A DNA stretch of 5,372 bases from Roseburia sp. CAG:303 (GTDB taxonomy: Bacteria; Bacillota; Clostridia; Lachnospirales; Lachnospiraceae), in contig FR900113.1 in assembly GCA_000437755.1 (NCBI GenBank), forward strand, positions 12,352 to 17,723, given 5' to 3'. The translations under genes were made by a program, and so were the position numbers. Positions 1 through 5,372 of the stretch are shown piece by piece (position 1 is the first letter of the stretch; each line of letters starts with the position of its first letter). The notes below the pieces were generated by a model. That model saw nothing but the letters and a program-made list of their open reading frames with translations, was not told the DNA's origin and did no database searches.

Positions 1-108
1 CAGGATGGAAAGCCTCCTGCGAGTGGACTTCAGAATGTTTGGCTGCGGTTGCCCACCTAGCTTCGCTAGGACTCAAAAGTGCGGGACCGGCATCTTGGGA
101 TTTGTGCA
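1..108 (+). ncRNA. ssrS: 3' part of a probable 6S RNA (partial, cut by left edge)
   Basis: This stretch has no convincing reading frame but shows clear RNA structure. Bases 1-5 pair with 15-19, and 7-8 with 13-14, around an AAAG loop. A six-base-pair hairpin (CCTAGC/GCTAGG) lies at 56-70. GAGT at 21-24 can pair with ACTC at 71-74. The segment at 89-103 (CGGCATCTTGGGATT) closely resembles the 3' closing strand of E. coli 6S RNA as I remember it (CGGCATCTCGGAGAT), and in both a TGCGG precedes it. Its pairing partner is absent from 1-60, as expected if the 5' half lies left of the window. 6S RNA binds the housekeeping RNA polymerase holoenzyme as a promoter mimic and dampens transcription in stationary phase. 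The terminator just downstream fits a free-standing RNA gene. The 3' end is approximate. The alternative is a leader RNA or riboswitch controlling the next gene; I recognise no riboswitch class. Confidence 0.55.
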
Positions 109-120
109 ATAAGAGAAGAG

Positions 121-148
121 ATAGACTGTCGTAAGACAGTCTGTTTTT
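121..148 (+). terminator. Rho-independent terminator after the ncRNA
   Basis: A perfect eight-base-pair inverted repeat (AGACTGTC at 123-130, GACAGTCT at 135-142) closes a GTAA loop. A-T and T-G pairs extend it by two more. The run of T at 144-148 follows directly. This is a textbook intrinsic terminator on the + strand. It most likely ends the 6S-like RNA, because no protein gene precedes it in the window. It could also act as a leaky terminator or attenuator for the SpoIID-family gene, whose start lies only 35 bases past the T-run. Confidence 0.85.
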
Positions 149-170
149 GCATTTGAAAACTTTTATTTTA

Positions 171-177
171 AAGGAGG
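171..177 (+). promoter_or_regulatory. Shine-Dalgarno site that fixes the GTG start
   Basis: AAGGAGG is a full match to the 16S rRNA anti-Shine-Dalgarno sequence. It sits six bases before GTG at 184, the optimal distance. This supports the GTG start over any internal ATG, and the reading from GTG gives a sensible charged N-terminus followed by a membrane segment. Confidence 0.85.
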
Positions 178-183
178 AACTGT

Positions 184-2505
184 GTGCGGAATAAGAAATT
201 GATCACTGCGTTATTTGTCTGTATTGCGGTGCTTATACTGGTGCTGGTGTACAGGGGAATGGGAGGAAAGGAGAAAAGTCCGGATGGAAATTTCGTGACC
301 ACCGGTCAGGCGGCGCGTGCCGTGGCACTTCTGGTCGCAACCCGGGATGACTGCGAGAGTGCGGCAGGGCATTTTTCAAAGAACGAGGAATGGTATGTGC
401 CGTACATGAATCTGCTGTATGAGCGGGAATATTTTACCGAGAAACAGTTTATTCCTTCCAAAAAAGAGGCAGAATCGGTATTTACATATAAGAAACTGGA
501 AAATCTGTATGAAAATATGGGCATTACGGATAAGAAACTGCTGTCTTTCGTGAAGAATAACAAATCTTCCCAGGGCATTACAAATGAGAAATGGGCGGAG
601 ATTGTTTCTGCGATGGCAGAGAAGCTGGCGGGGGACAGCACAAAGGAAATCGACCTGACCGTGATTGCCAGCCAGACAAATGTCACTTCCATGGAGAAAT
701 GGACGGCGGTAACGTCTGCGGGAAATTATAAATTTACCGGTCTGGAACTGGATTATTACATGGATAAACATATTAAGGCACTGGTGAAGTCGGATGAGAT
801 TCTCTGCGTGACGGAACTGGTATCTTCCAATATTACCTATCCGAATGTACTTGTTACCAGTGTGCAGAGCGGTCAGCTCAACGTCTTTATTAACGGCATC
901 GTCCGGACGTTTGAGGTGGATGACAAGGATCTGTCTGCCACGAATGCGATCGCCGATTTGTCCCTGAAGAGTGGAAAAGTCACGGATTATAAGATAAAGC
1001 AGGGGTATGTCAGTGGAAAACTGTTAAAGTATACGGACCATATGGTGGAAATCGAAGGACAGGGTAGCTATGAGATAGCGGATGGATTCCGGGCATATAA
1101 AACCTATGGAAATATTGAGTCAAAGACCTTGTATGATATGGTGGTCGGTTATGATGTGCAGAAGTTCCTGATTGAAGACGGGAAATTATGTGCGGTGCTG
1201 ATTGACCGGAATTTTGTGGCACAGAATATCCGTGTGGTATTAAAAACGAACGGATTTCAGGATATTTATCATGACAGTGTACGGATTACGTCCGCAGGGG
1301 AATATCAGTTTACCTATGGAACGGAGACGAAGAAATTCACTGCCGGAGAGGAATTTACCATTACGCAGGACAGTAAATATCTGGAAGCGGGAAGTCTGAC
1401 GATCCGCCCGATGACAGCGGATGGGAAGATAACACTGGCATCTTTGGAGCGTGGTTACGGCAGTCCGTCCTACCGCGGTTCAATCGAGGTCATTAAGACG
1501 GAACATGGTCTGGTTCTGGTCAACGAACTTCCGTTAGAGCAGTATTTATATGCCGTTGTGCCGAGCGAAATGCCGTATACCTATCAGACAGAGGCATTAA
1601 AGGCACAGGCGGTCTGTGCCAGAACATATGCGTATAAACACATGGTATCGAACGATTATGCATGGCTGGGTGCTCATGTAGACGACAGTACCGCATATCA
1701 GGTATACAACAATTCCGAAGAGCAGACCACGACATCGCAGGCGGTGGATGACACATACGGACAGATTATGACCTGTAACGGCGGGCCAATCAGTGCGTTC
1801 TTTTATTCGACTTCCTGCGGCAGCAGTACGGATGCCACGATCTGGGGTGGAAGCGGTTATGAATATATCCGTGGAAAGTTGTTAAGCCAGGAAAACCCAT
1901 CCCTTGATCTGAAGGACGAAAGCCAGTTCCGTATGTTTATTACGAACAATTATGACACCTGGGATAAGAATTATGCATGGTACAGATGGAATGTAACCAT
2001 GCCGCTGGCAGAGATTTCCCAGGGAGTAAATCAGATCATCGGCTCATTGTATAGCTCCGGTCCGGAGAAGGTACTGACACTCGAAGGCGGTCAGTATGTG
2101 AGCAGGGAGATAAGCAGTGTCGGAAATGTGCAGTCCGTGGAAACGGGAACAAGAAATACCGGAGGTGTCCTTGATTATGTGATTATCCACGGGGATGCTG
2201 CTACGGTAATGGTGCGTACCGAGTCCTATATCCGTAAGATATTTAATCCATACGGACTGGATATCAATAAGAATGATGGCAGTACCATAAATACATTCAC
2301 AGGACTTCCGAGTGCGTTCTTTGTACTGGATGAAGTGCGGGACGGGGATAATAACCTGACCGGCTATCTGATACAGGGCGGCGGCTACGGACATGGAGCC
2401 GGCATGAGCCAGAATGGTGCAAATACCATGGCTGGTGACGGTTATTCCTGTCAGGATATTCTGCAGTTCTTTTATACAAATATTAATATTGAAAACCTGT
2501 ACTAA
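184..2505 (+). CDS. Membrane-anchored SpoIID/LytB-family lytic transglycosylase-like protein
   Basis: The 773-residue product begins with a positive stretch (MRNKK) and one hydrophobic helix at about residues 6-24 with no obvious cleavage site, so it is probably a signal anchor with the rest outside the membrane. The SpoIID core starts near residue 430. VVPSEMP at 458-464 carries the conserved Glu (E462), equivalent to the catalytic Glu of Bacillus SpoIID, followed by ALKAQAVCARTYA (471-483). STSCGSSTDA (542-551) and the glycine-rich GGGYGHGAGMSQ (732-743) near the C-terminus are further family signatures. Family members cut glycan strands, preferring peptide-stripped peptidoglycan, and SpoIID works with SpoIIP during engulfment. 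At 773 residues it is over twice the length of B. subtilis SpoIID (about 340). The extra N-terminal ~400 residues include a weak SLH-like segment (about 37-115) and beta-rich modules (about 221-341). It may be a vegetative LytB-like wall protein instead of the true sporulation SpoIID. I see no clear promoter between the terminator and the start. Its stop overlaps the convergent ger gene. Confidence 0.93.
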   Translation: MRNKKLITALFVCIAVLILVLVYRGMGGKEKSPDGNFVTTGQAARAVALLVATRDDCESAAGHFSKNEEWYVPYMNLLYEREYFTEKQFIPSKKEAESVFTYKKLENLYENMGITDKKLLSFVKNNKSSQGITNEKWAEIVSAMAEKLAGDSTKEIDLTVIASQTNVTSMEKWTAVTSAGNYKFTGLELDYYMDKHIKALVKSDEILCVTELVSSNITYPNVLVTSVQSGQLNVFINGIVRTFEVDDKDLSATNAIADLSLKSGKVTDYKIKQGYVSGKLLKYTDHMVEIEGQGSYEIADGFRAYKTYGNIESKTLYDMVVGYDVQKFLIEDGKLCAVLIDRNFVAQNIRVVLKTNGFQDIYHDSVRITSAGEYQFTYGTETKKFTAGEEFTITQDSKYLEAGSLTIRPMTADGKITLASLERGYGSPSYRGSIEVIKTEHGLVLVNELPLEQYLYAVVPSEMPYTYQTEALKAQAVCARTYAYKHMVSNDYAWLGAHVDDSTAYQVYNNSEEQTTTSQAVDDTYGQIMTCNGGPISAFFYSTSCGSSTDATIWGGSGYEYIRGKLLSQENPSLDLKDESQFRMFITNNYDTWDKNYAWYRWNVTMPLAEISQGVNQIIGSLYSSGPEKVLTLEGGQYVSREISSVGNVQSVETGTRNTGGVLDYVIIHGDAATVMVRTESYIRKIFNPYGLDINKNDGSTINTFTGLPSAFFVLDEVRDGDNNLTGYLIQGGGYGHGAGMSQNGANTMAGDGYSCQDILQFFYTNINIENLY

Positions 2506-3881
2506 TTAAGGTTACGCAGCATAATCTGCTTGCGGATGCCCTGATTCTGTGCAAGGGTGTCGAGGACTTCTCCCAGATGAATCTGCTCTAAACCGGACAG
2601 CAGATGCTCACAGGTACGGGGGAAGTCCTTTTTCTGGAAAATCAGTGTTTTTCCGGGGATACGATAGGCATCGATTAGTGCATAAAAATCACCCTGTGTA
2701 AAGTCATCCACCGGATTGTCGATAAGAATTGCACGGATGTGGGAAAAGTCCAGCGGCTTTCCGCCGGAAAGTGGATAAGCATCTAAAGTACTTACTTTGA
2801 TATAGTGGGAGGACAATTCCCCCGCACCCTGCGAGTAATCCGCCAGTTCACAGGTATAGAGCATTTCCCCATTTTCCTCGGAAATAATAAGGGACAGTAC
2901 AAAGCTGCGGTTTTCCAGTTCCCTTGCATCAATGATTCTGGCAGATCTGTCGTAGAGTGTGTGAAATTCAAACCCGGATAAGTAGGTGTACAGATGTGTG
3001 ACATGAAGGACGGATGGAAGTATCAGCAGGATTATGCTGAAAATAAATGCAGCACCGGTAAACGTCAGCGCAGGAAGCTTTTTTAATGGAAGTCCGTAGT
3101 ACAGCTGGGCGGAAATATACATCAGCAGGCTGAGGGTAATGGAAAGCACCGGTTCTACAGTGTAGGTCATTTCTGTCAGGAAGAACTGGGTCAGGCACAG
3201 GAAATACAGGAAAACAGTGGTCCGTTTCATACAGTGTCTGGCAGTGTCCGCATCATGGAAAAAACTCTCTTTCGTCAGCATATGACTCCAGGGGGACAGA
3301 ATCACAAAGGAAAAAAATATTACAAGAAGTATTTTTAATATATTAAAAAAGGATAATTCCCAGTCCGGAAAAAAGGATTCACGGAACAGGGAAAAGAAAC
3401 TGCGGTAGTCAATACAGAAAAATTCATAAATAACGGTAATAGTAATCGGGACAATGATAAAAAGGTACAGGAATTCACTTAAACGGCTGCGGATTTCGAT
3501 GGATTTGCGGGCAACCAGGAAGCAGCAGAGAAATATGCACAGGGCAATGAATAATACCATCGTTCCGGGAAGCAGATTTTCATGGACGTATTTAATCAGC
3601 ATCAGCACGCCGAAAACCGCCAGCAGAAAGGATTTGACATATCTCTTAAAATGGATATAGAGATGGAGCTTTCCTGAGACTTTTTTCTGTTCGAGCAGAT
3701 AGAATACCAGTTTTAAGTACAGCAGGGAAAGGACAAAGATGCCGGTCAGAATCATGGCACCGGTCAGGATGTCCAGTCTTTTTGCAAAATACACGGAAAA
3801 GAGAAGAGCAAGCCCGGTTTCTTCCGTAAGCAGCAGCTTCCAGATGCCGTTTGTGGATAATTTGTGGTTGTCAGCAAACAT
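2502..3881 (-). CDS. GerAB-type spore germination permease with GerAC-like C-terminal domain
   Basis: The 459-residue product has two parts. Residues 1-~292 are a membrane domain with about nine hydrophobic helices (roughly 11-33, 38-62, 82-99, 103-122, 136-155, 178-197, 220-236, 244-262, 270-291). Its layout matches the GerAB branch of the APC transporter superfamily, especially ARKSIEIRSRLSEFLYLFII (124-143) after helix four, a typical GerAB sequence. GerAB proteins have about ten helices in ~365 residues and bind the germinant in the spore inner membrane. Residues ~300-459 are soluble and not permease-like. DARELENRSFVLSLIIS (318-334) followed by a beta strand, then LDFSHIRAILID (377-388) and PGKTLIFQKKD (409-419), resemble the N-terminal domain of GerAC lipoproteins (pattern: E-ED-R-FVLG..GID, then a fSH...iiig segment). 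No lipobox is present. The gene lies 10 bases after gerAA and is surely cotranscribed. The GerAB call is firm in kind but the sequence is divergent; the GerAC-like reading is inference from pattern. Confidence 0.8.
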   Translation of the reverse strand: MFADNHKLSTNGIWKLLLTEETGLALLFSVYFAKRLDILTGAMILTGIFVLSLLYLKLVFYLLEQKKVSGKLHLYIHFKRYVKSFLLAVFGVLMLIKYVHENLLPGTMVLFIALCIFLCCFLVARKSIEIRSRLSEFLYLFIIVPITITVIYEFFCIDYRSFFSLFRESFFPDWELSFFNILKILLVIFFSFVILSPWSHMLTKESFFHDADTARHCMKRTTVFLYFLCLTQFFLTEMTYTVEPVLSITLSLLMYISAQLYYGLPLKKLPALTFTGAAFIFSIILLILPSVLHVTHLYTYLSGFEFHTLYDRSARIIDARELENRSFVLSLIISEENGEMLYTCELADYSQGAGELSSHYIKVSTLDAYPLSGGKPLDFSHIRAILIDNPVDDFTQGDFYALIDAYRIPGKTLIFQKKDFPRTCEHLLSGLEQIHLGEVLDTLAQNQGIRKQIMLRNLN

Positions 3882-3886
3882 AATAA

Positions 3887-3893
3887 CTCCTCT
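3887..3893 (-). promoter_or_regulatory. Shine-Dalgarno site overlapping the gerAA stop codon
   Basis: Read on the minus strand, AGAGGAG lies five bases before the ATG of the permease gene. Its first two bases are the last two of the TAG stop codon of the upstream gerAA-type gene (3894-3892). This arrangement suits translational coupling, where ribosomes ending on the A subunit re-initiate on the B subunit, keeping the two in proportion. Confidence 0.75.
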
Positions 3894-5316
3894 ACAATTT
3901 TTTTAATGGAAAGCGCAGAATAAGGTCTTTCATATCCCTGCGTTTGTTCACATCTCCTGCGGCAATCGGCATAAGATACGGCAGGGAAAAGCTTTTCAGC
4001 GAAGCAAGATGCAGCCCGATCATTAATACACCCAGTACGATTCCGAAAAAGCCGAGGAAATAGGACAGGAGTAAAAGGGCATATTTTAAAATACGGAAAG
4101 CCGAGGATAATTCATTATTCGGAATGGCAAAAGAAGACAGTGCCGTGAAAGCGACAACTACAACGATTACTGGGCTGACAATGCCGGCGGACACTGCTGC
4201 CTGTCCGATGATAAGACCTCCGACAATGCCGATGGTACTGCCCATCGGTCCCGGAATGCGGATTCCGGCTTCCCGCAGAAGTTCAAAGGCAAATTCCATG
4301 ATAAAGACTTCCACCACGCTGGGAAAGGGCACACTCGCTCTGCCGCCGGCAAAGGAGAAGAGCAGGTTTGCCGGAAGAATGTCTGGGTGGTAATTCATGA
4401 CGGCAAGGTATACCGCGGGCAGACACAGGGAGAAAAACGCCGCCAGATAGCGGATAATTCTTGCAAGTGTGACAATGGTATAGCGTTCGTAATAATCATC
4501 CGGTGTTTTCAGGAAATCATTAAAGTTTGCAGGCAGAAGCAGGGCAACCGGAGTGTTGTCCACGAATAAGGTAATGCGCCCTTTCATGATGGCATGGACG
4601 GCGGTGTCCGGACGTTCCGTGGTCTGGTACTGCGGAAACGGGGAGTAGACATTTTCTTCCGTAAGCTGTTCTATGATACCGCTGTCTGTGAGGTTAGAGA
4701 TATCTAACCGGTTAATTCTGGAGGTTATTTCCTGTAATACCTGCGTTCTTACGGTATTGTCCAGGTAGACCAGTGCAACGGTTGTGTTGGACTCTTTCCC
4801 CACGATAAATTCTCTGACTTTCAGATGATTGCTGCGGATTCGTTTTCTCATCAGGGCGGTATTGCATTTTAATGCATCGGCAAATCCTTCCCGTGAGCCG
4901 CGCATGACCTCTTCCCGTTCTGACGAGGATACTCCCATCATGGGATAGCCTTTGCTCTTTATCTTGATTGCTTTGTCATATCCGTCAATGATTAGAACGG
5001 CATCTCCGACCATAACACCCATCAGAACCTCGTCGTAGGTGCTTAATTCATTTACATCCGTAATTCCGAGGGCATTTGCGGCGAGAAAACCATAGATTTC
5101 ATTTTTTGGAAGATTCATCAGTCTGCCGAGCAGTTTTCCGATCACCGATTCCTCAACGGACATATTATCGACCGCCACTTCCACATAGTAAATGCAGGCA
5201 TCGACGGTTTCGCTGCCAAGCTTCATAGTGTGTTTCTTTATGTCATCGCAGCCCTGGAACAGACGATCCAGAGTCTGGGAATTCCGGGCAAAAGAGAGGG
5301 ATAGATTCTGGTTCAT
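3892..5316 (-). CDS. gerAA: Spore germination receptor A subunit (GerA family)
   Basis: The 474-residue product matches the usual GerAA length (about 480). Residues 1-~245 form the soluble N-terminal domain, with the family motif SREGFADALKCNTALMRKRI (141-160), then PFPQ (226-229) and ERPD (234-237), and a GRITLFVDNTPVALLLP segment (246-262). Membrane helices follow at about 283-306, 357-375, 378-398 and 409-436, with the conserved FPSVVEVFIMEFAFELLREA (331-350), RIPGPMGSTIGIVGGLIIGQ (353-372) and FAIPN (396-400). GerAA subunits assemble with GerAB and GerAC in the spore inner membrane as nutrient receptors; work on B. subtilis GerA supports oligomeric, ion-conducting A subunits. SpoVAF is a close paralogue, but the GerAB-type partner directly downstream favours a true receptor subunit. 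The ATG at 5316 is supported by a Shine-Dalgarno site seven bases upstream. The symbol denotes the subunit type only; the germinant cannot be told from sequence. Confidence 0.93.
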   Translation of the reverse strand: MNQNLSLSFARNSQTLDRLFQGCDDIKKHTMKLGSETVDACIYYVEVAVDNMSVEESVIGKLLGRLMNLPKNEIYGFLAANALGITDVNELSTYDEVLMGVMVGDAVLIIDGYDKAIKIKSKGYPMMGVSSSEREEVMRGSREGFADALKCNTALMRKRIRSNHLKVREFIVGKESNTTVALVYLDNTVRTQVLQEITSRINRLDISNLTDSGIIEQLTEENVYSPFPQYQTTERPDTAVHAIMKGRITLFVDNTPVALLLPANFNDFLKTPDDYYERYTIVTLARIIRYLAAFFSLCLPAVYLAVMNYHPDILPANLLFSFAGGRASVPFPSVVEVFIMEFAFELLREAGIRIPGPMGSTIGIVGGLIIGQAAVSAGIVSPVIVVVVAFTALSSFAIPNNELSSAFRILKYALLLLSYFLGFFGIVLGVLMIGLHLASLKSFSLPYLMPIAAGDVNKRRDMKDLILRFPLKKL

Positions 5317-5323
5317 TTTTTTG

Positions 5324-5332
5324 CCACCTTTC
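5324..5332 (-). promoter_or_regulatory. Shine-Dalgarno site of the gerAA-type gene
   Basis: On the minus strand GAAAGGTGG precedes the ATG at 5316 by seven bases. The AAAGGTGG core is one mismatch from the ideal AAAGGAGG. It supports the first ATG as the start; the next in-frame Met is residue 31, which would cut into the conserved N-terminal domain. Confidence 0.7.
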
Positions 5333-5345
5333 TTTTTGGGTTATA

Positions 5346-5352
5346 TATTAGG
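5346..5352 (-). promoter_or_regulatory. Possible -10 element of the ger operon promoter (weak)
   Basis: The minus-strand reading CCTAATA differs by one base from the CATAATA-like -10 element of forespore sigma-G promoters, the class that usually drives ger operons. It sits in an AT-rich run (TAATATATAA) that could equally be a sigma-A-like -10. Its spacing would start the transcript shortly before the Shine-Dalgarno site, which is plausible. The matching -35 would fall at or beyond the right edge, so it cannot be tested here. Confidence 0.22.
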
Positions 5353-5372
5353 TAATTGCGAAACACTTAAAT

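Noticed and set aside
1..110. A riboswitch controlling the SpoIID-family gene
   Set aside because: A structured RNA followed by a terminator and an open frame fits the general layout, but I see none of the conserved cores of the classes I know, and the 6S-like 3' strand is a better match. It is kept only as an alternative.
306..771. Two overlapping minus-strand frames of ~130 codons inside the SpoIID-family gene
   Set aside because: They are antisense to a strongly supported gene, show no recognisable protein features, and overlap one another in different frames.
2479..2490. Perfect palindrome AATATTAATATT near the end of the SpoIID-family gene
   Set aside because: It is AT-only and encodes the NINI-type repeat of the protein end. 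It has no GC stem for a terminator, and a chance origin is likely.
3454..3660. Plus-strand 68-codon frame rich in Arg and Lys opposite the permease gene
   Set aside because: The basic composition comes from reading hydrophobic codons in reverse, and no family pattern is visible.
4124..4569. Plus-strand frames of 60-89 codons inside the gerAA-type gene
   Set aside because: They are antisense shadows of conserved GerA sequence. Their low-complexity composition mirrors the membrane helices on the other strand.
1..5372. Mobile elements, CRISPR arrays, tRNA or rRNA genes
   Set aside because: No transposase or integrase motifs, terminal repeats, spaced direct repeats or tRNA-like cloverleafs were seen on either strand.

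Overview
The window reads as chromosomal DNA from a spore-forming, low-to-moderate GC Bacillota. The translations look most like Lachnospiraceae or related Clostridia; this is an impression from protein style and codon use, not a database result. Three protein-coding genes fill nearly the whole window.

Layout. Positions 1-108 hold the 3' part of a structured non-coding RNA, most likely 6S RNA (ssrS), cut by the left edge. A strong intrinsic terminator follows at 121-148. Thirty-five bases later, behind a perfect Shine-Dalgarno site, a GTG codon opens a 773-residue membrane-anchored SpoIID/LytB-family protein (184-2505, + strand). The other two genes run on the opposite strand and converge on it. 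A gerAA-type germinant receptor A subunit (5316 to 3892) is followed after 10 bases by a gerAB-type permease gene (3881 to 2502). The two convergent genes overlap by four bases at their stop codons (CTAA, 2502-2505), so there is no intergenic terminator.

How the genes fit together. SpoIID-family enzymes are peptidoglycan lytic transglycosylases; in Bacillus, SpoIID works in engulfment. GerA-type receptors sit in the spore inner membrane and sense germinants. The locus therefore joins a cell-wall or sporulation enzyme to a germination receptor operon, although the two sides are transcribed separately.

The most interesting point is the second ger gene. Its first ~290 residues look like a shortened GerAB permease. 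Its last ~150 residues are not permease-like and resemble the N-terminal domain of GerAC, which is normally a separate lipoprotein. No separate gerAC lies between it and the convergent gene. This suggests a two-gene receptor in which a truncated C subunit is tethered by fusion to the B subunit instead of by a lipid anchor. A second point is the ~400-residue N-terminal extension of the SpoIID protein, which carries a weak S-layer-homology-like segment and beta-rich, repeat-like modules.
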